Shown here: in pieces, positions 34,480 through 42,696 of the stretch
Layout of the letters: every line of letters starts with the position of its first letter
How positions within the stretch are numbered: position 1 is the stretch's first letter
Source: Croceimicrobium hydrocarbonivorans
GTDB lineage: Bacteria > Bacteroidota > Bacteroidia > Flavobacteriales > Schleiferiaceae
Length of the DNA: 64,000 nucleotides
NCBI RefSeq assembly: GCF_014524565.1
Contig: NZ_CP060139.1
Location: 1,619,501-1,683,500 of the forward strand
Direction: 5' to 3'
Made by a program: the position numbers and the translations under genes
The notes under the pieces: model-generated
What the model saw: the letters and a program-made list of their open reading frames with translations, nothing else
What the model was told of the DNA's origin: nothing
Database searches by the model: none

Positions 34480-34821
34480 CTATTCGGGTTTGGCGCCCAG
34501 AAAATTCATGCTATTCGCAATGATCTCCGTTACATAGCGCTTTTCACCTTCCTTAGCCGAATAGGCACGATTCACAATTTTGCCTTCAACAATTAGAAAG
34601 CTGCCCTTCTTCACATGCTTCTCAATCACCCCGGCCAAACCATTCCAGGCTACCACATTGTGCCATTGGGTTTCGGTTACTTTTTCCCCTTTGCCATTTT
34701 GATAGGTTTCATTGGTGGCGATGGAAAACTTGGCCAATTTGCCTTTTGAATCGAAGCTTTTCACTTCAGGATCAGCACCCACATGCCCGATCAAAGACAC
34801 GCGATTTCTTAAATCACTCAT
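34480..34821 (-). CDS. ssb: single-stranded DNA-binding protein, short form
   Basis: The 113-residue protein is one OB-fold: LRNRVSLIGHVGADPEVK, then FSIATNE, TQWHNVVAWN and FLIVEGKI. It ends right after the fold (NSMNFLGAKPE) with no linker and no acidic DDxPF tip, the segment by which SSB normally recruits partners. It may be a secondary SSB, with a full-length one elsewhere in the genome. It is transcribed alone, with a terminator downstream. Confidence 0.92.
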   Translation of the reverse strand: MSDLRNRVSLIGHVGADPEVKSFDSKGKLAKFSIATNETYQNGKGEKVTETQWHNVVAWNGLAGVIEKHVKKGSFLIVEGKIVNRAYSAKEGEKRYVTEIIANSMNFLGAKPE

Positions 34822-35051
34822 GATTTTGGTTTTATAGATTGAGGAACAAAGGTGAGATCCTCCTCAGGCTTAAAGCCAGATTAAACGTTTAGCAAACCAT
34901 TAATCAAACGCTTAGCATCCTTTGAAGCAGAAATCAGAGAGTCAATGCCAGCATTTAAAAGGTTAAAATCGCCCTTACACATACGATTTTATATAGAAGT
35001 TCTTTCTAATAAAAGACTAAAGGCAATTGATTAGCTTAGTTTTGCATGAGA

Positions 35052-35519
35052 ATGAAAAGCTTTTTCCTTTCCATACTAGTAATTTGTATCGCGGCCTCCA
35101 GCCTTCAAGCTCAGGAATATAGTCCAATGGAGGTTGAAGGAAACTTTTGGTCCAAGAAATTCCAAAAAGACACCGTTGAATACAAACTCTCCGAACTGAT
35201 TGATCTTTTCGAAGGAAATGCTCAGGCCAATCTCCTGGTTCGAAAGGCTAATAATCAGCATGACCTTGCGCGTTTCTTGCAAGTGTCAGGTACATTCTTG
35301 GCCATTTACCCTTTGTTTAATGCCGCAATTGGGCGTACTCCGAACTACAATATGAGTTTAATTGGCTTGGGGTTTTGGGGAGTTTCCATTCCATTGGAAA
35401 TCAGCTCGCAGCATAAAGCCGAAAAGGCGGTGATGCTCTATAATCAAAGGATGCGTGAGGGACTTAAAGCTCATCTCATGATCCAAAACAACGGGATTGG
35501 ATTAAGTTTACGCTTTTAA
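35052..35519 (+). CDS. hypothetical secreted or membrane protein
   Basis: The 155-residue product starts MKSFFLSILVICIAASSLQAQ, a clear signal peptide. ATG 35052 is preferred to ATG 35046, because the -7 box TAGTTTTG ends at 35044. Two later hydrophobic stretches (LQVSGTFLAIYPLFNAAIG and SLIGLGFWGVSIPLEI) suggest membrane contact. No family is recognised. The next gene starts 8 bp after its stop. Confidence 0.65.
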   Translation: MKSFFLSILVICIAASSLQAQEYSPMEVEGNFWSKKFQKDTVEYKLSELIDLFEGNAQANLLVRKANNQHDLARFLQVSGTFLAIYPLFNAAIGRTPNYNMSLIGLGFWGVSIPLEISSQHKAEKAVMLYNQRMREGLKAHLMIQNNGIGLSLRF

Positions 35520-35527
35520 ATTCTGCC

Positions 35528-36580
35528 TTGACAAAAGTTGCCTTAATTGAATTTGGCACTTCACACGACGAAGTCCTTTATCCGCAATATCGCTTTCTGG
35601 AAGAGAGCGCTAAGCATGAGGTCTTTCTCTTTGTCTCAGAAGCTTTGAAGGAGCGGCTTTTTGACTATCCTAATCATCAAGTATTCTTTATTCCGGCCCA
35701 GCCTAAGCGTAGCGATCTAATTGATTTACATCGCCGATTAAGGCAAATGGGCATCCAGAAAGTGGTGATAAATACCGCCAGTGGTAAAACAGTACGCAAC
35801 TTCCTTTGGCTACGACCTAAAAAGCCCTGGAAAGTGTGCGGCGTTTTACATCATCTGCGTAAGCTTGAAGGCAGTACTACCCAGAAACTAATTAGCCTTT
35901 ATTTAAAGAACTATTATTTCCTGGCCGAATACCTTCAGGCGAAAGCCCCCTCATTAAAACCCAAATTGAATTACGGGCAATTCTATGCAGGCTTTCTCCC
36001 CGACTTCCCTATTGATGAAAGCTATCGAAAACCTCTAGGCGAAACCTGGGTTGTAGTTCCTGGGCAATTGGAATATAAGCGTCGTGATTACCAGGCATTA
36101 TTGGATAGTTTAAAACCTAATTCCCTGGATCCAAAACTGCGTTTTATCCTTTTAGGCAAATCCAAGCACAGCCATGGAAATGGAAGTGAATTTGAAGCGG
36201 AGTTAAAGAATCGACAACTGGAGCACTTCTTCCTAAGCTGGGATAATTTCGTTCCCAATGAGGCTTTTTATGCCTATTTGGCTCAAGCCGATTTTGTACT
36301 GCCTTTAATTCATTTAGGCCAAGCTAGTGGCGAGCTGTATCAAAAACAAATTTCAGGTTCCTGGAACATGGCTTTGGCTTTTAAAGTGCCCATGTTGATC
36401 GAAGCGGGCAGTCCGGGTGCCGATGAATTTGAAGACGGAGCATATTTATACCTCAAAGAAGAGCTGCCAGGGCTATGGTCCAAGCTTGATGAGCTCAAAC
36501 AAAGAAGCTATTATCTGGCCCCAAAATGGCAATTCGAAAATCAGGCTCAGGCCTATTTAGATTTTTTGGATAAGGCCTAA
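35528..36580 (+). CDS. glycosyltransferase-like protein (GT-B type)
   Basis: The 350-residue protein starts with TTG (TTG ACA AAA GTT) 8 bp after the previous stop; no ATG fits. The N-terminus KVALIEFGTSHDEVLYPQ looks like a Rossmann strand. The second half has ETWVVVPGQLEYKRRDY, FILLGKSK and ADFVLPLIHLGQASGELY, then SGSWNMALAFKVPMLIE, which resembles the nucleotide-sugar half of GT-B enzymes. It has no membrane segment. Donor and acceptor are unknown, and the assignment rests on fold-like patterns only. Confidence 0.6.
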   Translation: MTKVALIEFGTSHDEVLYPQYRFLEESAKHEVFLFVSEALKERLFDYPNHQVFFIPAQPKRSDLIDLHRRLRQMGIQKVVINTASGKTVRNFLWLRPKKPWKVCGVLHHLRKLEGSTTQKLISLYLKNYYFLAEYLQAKAPSLKPKLNYGQFYAGFLPDFPIDESYRKPLGETWVVVPGQLEYKRRDYQALLDSLKPNSLDPKLRFILLGKSKHSHGNGSEFEAELKNRQLEHFFLSWDNFVPNEAFYAYLAQADFVLPLIHLGQASGELYQKQISGSWNMALAFKVPMLIEAGSPGADEFEDGAYLYLKEELPGLWSKLDELKQRSYYLAPKWQFENQAQAYLDFLDKA

Positions 36581-36582
36581 AA

Positions 36583-36613
36583 AAAGCCGCCCCAAAAATA
36601 AGAAGGGACGGCC
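36583..36613 (-). terminator. terminator of the 36633-38648 gene
   Basis: On the minus strand GGGCCGTCCC pairs with GGGGCGGC (one mismatch) around an AT loop, followed by seven T. Confidence 0.7.
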
Positions 36614-36632
36614 CATAAATCTCGAGAAAAAA

Positions 36633-38648
36633 TTATTTCTGAATAGTCAGCTTTACTGTTTTAGCTTCTTCTGATCCATTCTGAAGTTTTAGAAGGTAAG
36701 TTCCGCTCGCTAAATGATCGAGATTAAGCTCATACTTCTCATGGGCATTAATAGCCAATTTAGCTTCATGTACTTTTTCTCCTGCCAGAGAGTAAACTGC
36801 CAAATTGTATTGACCCGGCTCTGTAAACTCGATTAACCCCTTTCCAGTGGTAGGGTTCGGGTAAACCTGAAACTCCTCCAAATCATTTTCTACCAAATTG
36901 ATATTGGTCGGATTCGCCATAATCACACGATAGTGAGGTGCCTCAAAGGTGGTACTATTGCTAAAGCCACTGAACCAACTTCCATTTTGATTTTGGAATA
37001 CCGAAGCATAGGTGGGCTGACCCCAATTGGTACTATTGGCAAAACGAATTACTCCATCTGCAGCATTGGGGAATAAGCTTGCTACGAAAAAATAAGTGTC
37101 GGCTGGAATTTCTAATGGCTTGCCATTTGCATCCTCGAATGAGAAGTTCGCTAGATTACAAGGGACGCTGCCATCGAAGGAAAACACCTTGCGATAAATC
37201 GGGTTTTTACCCGCAGGGAAACCCGCATTAAATGCAAAACCGACGGTATCGTAGATGGCAATTTCCATATCGGCGGTAGAGTCGGTTAAACAGCTCATTT
37301 GCATTTCCATTCCCTGGATGTATACACTATTGCCATTTCCGTATGGATGTTGATCGGGATCTTCCAAATTGAAGAGTACTCCAATGGCAATCATTCCATT
37401 AGTGCCGGTATTGGTTCCAAAGTAATTATCTGCCACCTTATCATCTATCGAATAAGCATCACCATAGGAGAAATTGAAAGTATCCGCCGCCGTGGTATTG
37501 GCTAAAGTGATACTATCCGACATGGCCTTATATACTAATTTGAAGTCACCGGGAAAGGGAGGTGTCCAGGCAGAAGTGGTTAGGGTAGTGTAATAAGCCG
37601 TATCATAAGGGGCCAATGTGGCTACGGTAGGAGAGAATACGGTTCCCGCCACGGCATTATTCGAATCTAGAATTTCCACGGCCAGAGCAACATTAGTTTG
37701 AGCATTGGTTCCGTAGTTATAAATATTGCTATCGAAGGTAATTGGCACAGTTTGCTTATCTGACAAATGCAGGTATTTAGGATAGCTGCTATTGTTATCG
37801 AAAATAATGTCATGCGCGGGAGCTTCACCAGTTGCGCCGGGAGCCGTTGCCCGCGTAAATACCAGGGAGTTCTCCGGTGGTGTTAGTAATTCGATATCGT
37901 CGATCATCCAATAGTAGCGACCCGAGCCATTGCTATTGCTTACGTTTCCATCAAAAACAAATTCCAGTACTACATAGCTTTGGTTTGCAACAAAGCTGGA
38001 GAGGTTAGCACGAAAATAGGCGTTCTGATCCGTAGAGGCATTCACTGCTACTTCGCTAGCGGGAAATGCTTCTACTGTATCCGGGAAAGTTACACCTCCA
38101 TCGGTACTTATTGCTACATACCAAGCCGATTGAAAACGACGGGCATACATATAGAAGCCGATCTCGGCACCAGAATGTGCGCTAAGGTCGATGGTATCGG
38201 TTCTCAGGCGACCCACATGCGGTGCCGGAACCGGACCTGAACCATTGGTAGCGCGATCTCCATTGGAATGCAGGAAATCCGAATCAAAAATCATAAAACC
38301 ATTGGAACGGGTGGGAGAGTTAATCGGGTCTCCGAGATTACCGGAATTATTGGGGCCTGCCCAACATCCGCGTGAACCTACCGAATCTGGTGGAGCGGTA
38401 TTGGGTCCGCGATATTCCCAAAGGGCTAAGGCTGGAGTTCCATTTTGCGACCATCCTGCGGGGATGCCATTGGCAAAGTCTTCGGACCAAATTACGGTTT
38501 GTGCAGAAGACTCAGGACGATATTGAAAAGCGCCATTGCGAGCTTTCATTTCTTGATAGTCTTCCGAAGCTTCAGCGCGTGGAAGTTGCTGGGCGCTTAA
38601 GGCCATGGTCATACTTCCTAATAAAGTAATTAGTAAGGGTTTTTTCAT
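36633..38648 (-). CDS. T9SS-sorted secreted protein with choice-of-anchor J-like domain
   Basis: The 671-residue protein has a signal peptide (LLITLLGSMTMALSAQ). Residues about 52-260 show VIWSEDFANGIPAGWSQNG and YYWMIDDIELL, the jelly-roll pattern of MAM/choice-of-anchor J domains. A beta-rich middle follows. A type A T9SS sorting domain closes it: FQVYPNPTTGKGLIEF, LAGEKVHEAKL, LASGTYLLKLQ and a basic C-terminus. It should be exported over the outer membrane and attached to the surface or released. The target is unknown. Confidence 0.85.
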   Translation of the reverse strand: MKKPLLITLLGSMTMALSAQQLPRAEASEDYQEMKARNGAFQYRPESSAQTVIWSEDFANGIPAGWSQNGTPALALWEYRGPNTAPPDSVGSRGCWAGPNNSGNLGDPINSPTRSNGFMIFDSDFLHSNGDRATNGSGPVPAPHVGRLRTDTIDLSAHSGAEIGFYMYARRFQSAWYVAISTDGGVTFPDTVEAFPASEVAVNASTDQNAYFRANLSSFVANQSYVVLEFVFDGNVSNSNGSGRYYWMIDDIELLTPPENSLVFTRATAPGATGEAPAHDIIFDNNSSYPKYLHLSDKQTVPITFDSNIYNYGTNAQTNVALAVEILDSNNAVAGTVFSPTVATLAPYDTAYYTTLTTSAWTPPFPGDFKLVYKAMSDSITLANTTAADTFNFSYGDAYSIDDKVADNYFGTNTGTNGMIAIGVLFNLEDPDQHPYGNGNSVYIQGMEMQMSCLTDSTADMEIAIYDTVGFAFNAGFPAGKNPIYRKVFSFDGSVPCNLANFSFEDANGKPLEIPADTYFFVASLFPNAADGVIRFANSTNWGQPTYASVFQNQNGSWFSGFSNSTTFEAPHYRVIMANPTNINLVENDLEEFQVYPNPTTGKGLIEFTEPGQYNLAVYSLAGEKVHEAKLAINAHEKYELNLDHLASGTYLLKLQNGSEEAKTVKLTIQK

Positions 38649-38785
38649 ATGCTTTAATTTATTGATGCCTCAAAGTAGCTATTTTTTAGACTTTTACGAC
38701 ATTGGGGGAAGATTTTAACGGAGCCAGCTATTTTTGAAGGCTTCAGACCTATGTGACCCTCCAGAAAACATCAAAAACACCGAAT

Positions 38786-39166
38786 ATGCAGATTATCAAA
38801 ATAATTGTTCAGGTATTACTTGCGCTTATCTTCATTATGGTAGGCAGCATGAAGGTATTTACGCCCTACTCAGAAATGATAATTACGGAGGGCATGACCT
38901 GGGCCGAAGATTTTTCAGCCGGCTTCATTAAAATTATTGGAGCATTAGAAGCTTTGGGTGGGCTGGCAGTTTTACTTAGCCTGCGGATAAAGTCCTTCAA
39001 GGTTTTAGTTCCGCTGGCCAGTTTGGGATTTATGATTCTGATGATTGGCGCCGCCTATACCCATTGGGAAAGAAGTGAGCCTATAGCCACTAATGCGATT
39101 CTATTTTTAGTATCCGCCTTAGTGCTCTATCAAAATCGTGGTGCTCTGGCTCGCAATAAGGCATAA
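38786..39166 (+). CDS. DoxX-like membrane protein
   Basis: The 126-residue protein has four membrane helices (LLALIFIMVGSMKVFTP, IGALEALGGLAVLLSL, ASLGFMILMIGAAY, ILFLVSALVLY). The G-x-x-K near the first helix and A-L-E-x-x-G-G in the second fit DoxX. ATG 38786 (MQIIKIIVQ) is chosen over an upstream in-frame ATG at 38753. A TATTTTTG box lies about 65 bp upstream. The function of such proteins is poorly known. Confidence 0.8.
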   Translation: MQIIKIIVQVLLALIFIMVGSMKVFTPYSEMIITEGMTWAEDFSAGFIKIIGALEALGGLAVLLSLRIKSFKVLVPLASLGFMILMIGAAYTHWERSEPIATNAILFLVSALVLYQNRGALARNKA

Positions 39167-39196
39167 AAAAAGGCCGGTGGTTATGAGGCACCGGCC
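39165..39196 (-). terminator. terminator of the TetR-SDR operon
   Basis: On the minus strand GGCCGGTG and CACCGGCC form a perfect 8-bp GC-rich stem, followed by seven T. It touches the stop of the convergent DoxX gene. Confidence 0.85.
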
Positions 39197-39221
39197 CGAT
39201 CCATTGTTTAAAAAAAGAGCA

Positions 39222-40043
39222 CTATTTTACTTGGCTCATGATGATTCTGTCAAAGAATCGATCACTGAAGTAACGACGAATTAGGATCATTGGTTTGGCC
39301 ATTCTTCCCCCCGCATAGCGAGTTTTTGGCTTTTGACTAGCTATCGCCTTGTTAACCAGGCGAGTAATTACCGAAGCTGGTGATCCTTGACCCTCAAAAT
39401 AAACTTGCTTGGTAGCCTTAGCTACAGTATTGGTCATAGACTCATAAGCAGTTCCTTTCGCACGCGCAATCATCGGATCCAGCATTACGTCTCCGAACTC
39501 TGTAAGGATTACTCCAGGTTCAATTAGTACCACATCAATATTGAAAGGAGCTAATTCCAATCGTAAACAATCAGACCAACCTTCCAAGGCATGTTTTGTA
39601 GCGTGATACCAGGCACCTAAAGGGGTGTAGACTTTCCCGCCTACGGAAGAAATATTGACAATTTTTCCCTTCTTAGCCTCTCGCATATAAGGCAATACCT
39701 TTTGGGTAATGCTGGCCAAGCCAAAAATGTTAACCTCAAATTGCCGACGAGCATCTTCTATGGAAACGGTTTCTACTGCTCCATATACGGCATAACCCGC
39801 ATTGTTGACCAATACATCAATACGCCCTTGCTCTTCAATTATGGCTTTTACCACCGCCTCTACTTCAGATTCCTTGGTGATATCCATGGCCAGCGCATGT
39901 CCACCCGCTTTTTGGATATCCTCCATTTTGTCGATCCGGCGCGCAGCACCATATACAATATGACCTTGTTTGATTAAATCTAGGGCAAAATCTTTACCCA
40001 TTCCAGAAGAAGCTCCGGTTACTAAAATGACTTGCTTTTTCAT
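39222..40043 (-). CDS. short-chain dehydrogenase/reductase
   Basis: The 273-residue protein has a Rossmann fold with the cofactor motif TGASSGMG (residues 9-16), ARR after strand 2 suggesting NADP preference, and NNAG. The catalytic Ser, Tyr and Lys are seen in NISSVGG and WYHATKHALEGW. It belongs to the classical SDR group; the substrate cannot be told. It follows a TetR gene by 47 bp in one transcript, which suggests that the regulator controls it in response to a small lipophilic or toxic compound. Confidence 0.9.
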   Translation of the reverse strand: MKKQVILVTGASSGMGKDFALDLIKQGHIVYGAARRIDKMEDIQKAGGHALAMDITKESEVEAVVKAIIEEQGRIDVLVNNAGYAVYGAVETVSIEDARRQFEVNIFGLASITQKVLPYMREAKKGKIVNISSVGGKVYTPLGAWYHATKHALEGWSDCLRLELAPFNIDVVLIEPGVILTEFGDVMLDPMIARAKGTAYESMTNTVAKATKQVYFEGQGSPASVITRLVNKAIASQKPKTRYAGGRMAKPMILIRRYFSDRFFDRIIMSQVK

Positions 40044-40090
40044 AATCTAATTGTAAGTGATTAATTACTTATACTTCGGGGTAAATTTTT

Positions 40091-40612
40091 TTAGAGCATA
40101 TATCTAGGATGCAATAAGTTTTGCACCTGCTTTAATTCTTTGGGTTTACGCAACAAAATGGCCGTTACCAAGCCATCCAGCAATATCATAACTAATTCCG
40201 CTTCGGCCTCCGGTTCTTGATAATGCATTTCCTCAAATATACCTTTCAACATTTCCTTTAAGGGAGCGGTAGCACTATCATCATAGGCATCGGTCTGCCA
40301 CTTCAGGGCATAAATCAAACGCCAGAAATCATAATCTTCCGGTGGCACTGTAAATACAAAGTCCAGGATATTCTTAAGGCGCTTGCGCGGATTTTCTTCC
40401 TGACTAAACTGAATATAGAGTTGATTTACCTTTTCATGACCCTGTTCCAACACGGCCTTTAATAAGCCTTCTTTATTGGTGAAATGCCGAAAAATCAGAC
40501 CTTCAGATACTCCAGCTGCCTTAGCCACCTTGGCGGTGGAAGTGCCATCATAGCCCTTTTCTGCAAATAACCGCAGGGCCGTTTTGAGTATCTGTTCTTG
40601 TTTTTCCGTCAT
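40091..40612 (-). CDS. TetR/AcrR family transcriptional regulator
   Basis: The 173-residue protein has the N-terminal HTH: EQILKTALRLFAEKGYDG, then TAKVAKAAGVSEGLIFRHF and NKEGLL. The ligand-binding C-terminal half is family-variable. A palindrome lies 1 bp before its start codon and touches its -7 box, so self-repression is likely, along with control of the SDR gene that follows. Confidence 0.92.
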   Translation of the reverse strand: MTEKQEQILKTALRLFAEKGYDGTSTAKVAKAAGVSEGLIFRHFTNKEGLLKAVLEQGHEKVNQLYIQFSQEENPRKRLKNILDFVFTVPPEDYDFWRLIYALKWQTDAYDDSATAPLKEMLKGIFEEMHYQEPEAEAELVMILLDGLVTAILLRKPKELKQVQNLLHPRYML

Positions 40613-40613
40613 G

Positions 40614-40629
40614 GTGAGTAATCACTCAC
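40614..40629. promoter_or_regulatory. TetR-type operator palindrome
   Basis: GTGAGT and ACTCAC arms surround a 4-bp centre. The palindrome lies between the -7 box and the TetR start codon, overlapping the expected transcription start. It is typical in size and position for a TetR operator. Confidence 0.65.
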
Positions 40630-40659
40630 AAAAGTACAGTCCATTTTGATATCCACAAA
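40629..40659 (-). promoter_or_regulatory. promoter of the TetR-SDR operon
   Basis: TTTG (40656-40659), 19-bp spacer, and TACTTTTG (40629-40636) form one of the best matches to the Bacteroidota promoter in the window. Confidence 0.75.
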
Positions 40660-40714
40660 TAATTCAATTGTATTTTTTTGATTTTAGTTTCCTTTGTCGC
40701 CGAAACCCCAGCAC

Positions 40715-41278
40715 GTGTCCGCACAAATAATAGAATCCTGGATCGATCAATACAGCGATGAGCTCCTGCACTGGGCTGAGTACCGTACTGGTGATTCTGC
40801 CTTAGCTCAGGATATGGTTCAGGAAACCTTTATTGCGGCTTTCGAAAACTATCATCAGTTTAAGGGCGACAGCAATCCTAAAACCTGGTTATCGCGAATC
40901 CTGCGCAATAAAATTGTCGACTACTTCCGCTCTGCCTATTATCGAAAAAACATTTTTGAAGGTCAGCCTTCCGATGATGATGGCCCCGAACGATCGCATT
41001 TTGATACTGAAGAACACTGGCGCACCGAAATCTTTCAAAGTGGTTGGGAAGAGGATGAAAGTTTGATGAATCAGGAAGAATTCCGCAGCCTCTTTGAACA
41101 ATGCTTAAATGCCTTACCGCAAGCTTGGCGCGATATCATTGCCGCTAAATACTTTGCACAGGAGAAAGGTCAGGATATAAGTCAGGAGTTCAATATCAGT
41201 ACGTCCAACTATTGGCAAATTATTCATCGCGCTAAGCTGTCTTTGAAAAAATGCCTTGAAGTGTATTGGAAATCATGA
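40715..41278 (+). CDS. RNA polymerase sigma-70 factor, ECF type
   Basis: The 187-residue protein has region 2 (LAQDMVQETFIAAFENY, SNPKTWLSRILRNKIVDYFR) and region 4 (LPQAWRDIIAAKYFAQ, ISTSNYWQIIHRAKLSLKKC). A TTG at 40694 would add seven residues, but a box resembling -7 (TTCCTTTG, 40689-40696) overlaps it, so GTG 40715 is preferred. The next gene, an anti-sigma-like protein, overlaps by ATGA. The signal and target genes are unknown. Confidence 0.88.
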   Translation: MSAQIIESWIDQYSDELLHWAEYRTGDSALAQDMVQETFIAAFENYHQFKGDSNPKTWLSRILRNKIVDYFRSAYYRKNIFEGQPSDDDGPERSHFDTEEHWRTEIFQSGWEEDESLMNQEEFRSLFEQCLNALPQAWRDIIAAKYFAQEKGQDISQEFNISTSNYWQIIHRAKLSLKKCLEVYWKS

Positions 41279-41538
41279 AGCTCTTACAATCTCTCATATT
41301 AAGCTGTCAGGAAGCCAGTGCCCTCATTCAAAAAAAGGAAGAGGGAAAGCTTGGTGCCATTCAGGGCATGCAATTACGTCTGCATTTGAGTATTTGTGTT
41401 TTCTGTCGACATTATGAAAAACAAAGTGGCCGAATTAATGACTTTATCGGTCAGTACTTTGAGGATCGCAAACCCAAGGAAAATCCGGAATTCAAAGAAG
41501 AGCTCAAGACCAAAATTCGCGAAAAGGGCTCTGCCTAA
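41275..41538 (+). CDS. zinc-finger-like anti-sigma factor
   Basis: The 87-residue protein has the short anti-sigma zinc-binding pattern: SCQEASALIQKKEEG, then a His-x3-C-x2-C motif in LHLSICVFCRHYE. There is no membrane segment, so it is a cytosolic type. The ATG overlaps the sigma factor's stop (ATGA), which fixes its start at 41275 and its partner. It most likely holds the sigma factor inactive until a redox or metal signal arrives. Confidence 0.85.
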   Translation: MKLLQSLILSCQEASALIQKKEEGKLGAIQGMQLRLHLSICVFCRHYEKQSGRINDFIGQYFEDRKPKENPEFKEELKTKIREKGSA

Positions 41539-41590
41539 TTGTAAGGCTTCGGTTCCCAACTCGTCCTTTAAGCAATAAAATTATCCCTTT

Positions 41591-42010
41591 ATGAAAACTT
41601 TATTGCTAAGCCTAAGCTTGATTTTCAGCTTCTCTTCCTTCGATCAAAATGCCGCTAATCCAGCACCGGCTGAACTTTCAGAAGCATTAATTGTAGTTGT
41701 AAATACCGCCGATTGGTGTCCGCTTTGTCAAAAGCATGGTGAAAGAGTAGAAAATGATATTCTTTCTACCTTTCAGGCAAACGCATCTTACCAAATTATC
41801 GTTAATGATTTGAGCACCGAGGAAAGCAAAGCGGCCAGTCAGAAAATCCTGATGAAAGCCGGTTTAGAAAACTTTAGCGCCGAGAACAATGGTACCGGCC
41901 GTATCTACTTTGTACATCCCACTTCCAAGAAGGTGCTCGATAAAATTAGTGTTTCAAAAAGCACTGAAAAGATTCGCAAGGCCTTTGCTGAGGCCCTTGA
42001 AAATATTTAA
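41591..42010 (+). CDS. secreted thioredoxin-like protein
   Basis: The 139-residue product has a signal peptide (LLLSLSLIFSFSSF). The thioredoxin-fold domain has the redox motif ADWCPLCQKHG at about residues 40-50. The CPLC centre and the absence of the usual cis-Pro pattern make the precise role unclear. It lies 52 bp after the anti-sigma gene, ends at a strong terminator, and may belong to the same regulon. Confidence 0.75.
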   Translation: MKTLLLSLSLIFSFSSFDQNAANPAPAELSEALIVVVNTADWCPLCQKHGERVENDILSTFQANASYQIIVNDLSTEESKAASQKILMKAGLENFSAENNGTGRIYFVHPTSKKVLDKISVSKSTEKIRKAFAEALENI

Positions 42011-42011
42011 G

Positions 42012-42064
42012 AAGAGCGGGCCGGGACTTTTTCTTGGTTCTTCTGACTCGGCCCGTTCTTTATT
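42012..42064 (+). terminator. terminator after the thioredoxin-like gene
   Basis: A 14-bp stem (AAGAGCGGGCCGGG with CTCGGCCCGTTCTT, two G-T pairs) is followed by a T-rich stretch. Confidence 0.8.
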
Positions 42065-42085
42065 CCTCCCCAAATCCCTATTTAC

Positions 42086-42688
42086 ATGTTACGATATCTT
42101 TTTAGCGCTCTATTCTCCCTATTTCTCTTTAGTGCCTGCAGCCAGGATTTAGATAGTGTTCAAGGCCTTGCCATTGGCGATAAAGCCCCTTTACCGACTT
42201 TACAGAATGAAGACGGCCAAAGCCTTTCCCTAAGTGAAGCCTTAGAAAAAGGCCCCATTATTTTGGTTTTCTACCGCGGGCAATGGTGCCCCTATTGCAA
42301 TCGCCATTTATCTGCCTTAGAGGCGATTCGCGATTCCCTCGAATTGGAAGGTGCTCAGCTTTTTGCTATTTCTCCTGAAAAGCCTGAATACCTGCAAGAG
42401 ATGCAGGAAAAAACAGAGGCCGGTTTCAACTTGCTTTATGATTCGGCTTATCAAACCATAATTGCCTACGATTTAGCCTTTTTGCCTTCGGCTGGAACGC
42501 GCTTGAAATACAATACCCTTTTGGGTGCAAAGCTTAGCGAAGCCCATGGTGATGAACGTGAGCTCCTACCTGTACCCGCTACTTTCCTGATCGACCAAAA
42601 AGGGATTATTCGCTGGCGGCACTTCGACCCCGACTATACCCAAAGGTCCGATCCCTCTGAAGTTCTGGAAGCCTTAAAAGCCCTCTAG
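42086..42688 (+). CDS. peroxiredoxin-like (AhpC/TSA family) lipoprotein
   Basis: The 200-residue product has a lipobox (LFLFSAC) and a peroxiredoxin/thioredoxin fold. YRGQWCPYCNRHL carries the CPYC motif typical of the AhpC/TSA peroxiredoxin-like group, and VPATFLIDQKGIIRW contains the cis-Pro. It should act at the periplasmic face of a membrane, reducing peroxides or disulfides. It follows the thioredoxin-like gene but is separated by a terminator. Confidence 0.82.
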   Translation: MLRYLFSALFSLFLFSACSQDLDSVQGLAIGDKAPLPTLQNEDGQSLSLSEALEKGPIILVFYRGQWCPYCNRHLSALEAIRDSLELEGAQLFAISPEKPEYLQEMQEKTEAGFNLLYDSAYQTIIAYDLAFLPSAGTRLKYNTLLGAKLSEAHGDERELLPVPATFLIDQKGIIRWRHFDPDYTQRSDPSEVLEALKAL

Positions 42689-42696
42689 GATTTTGA

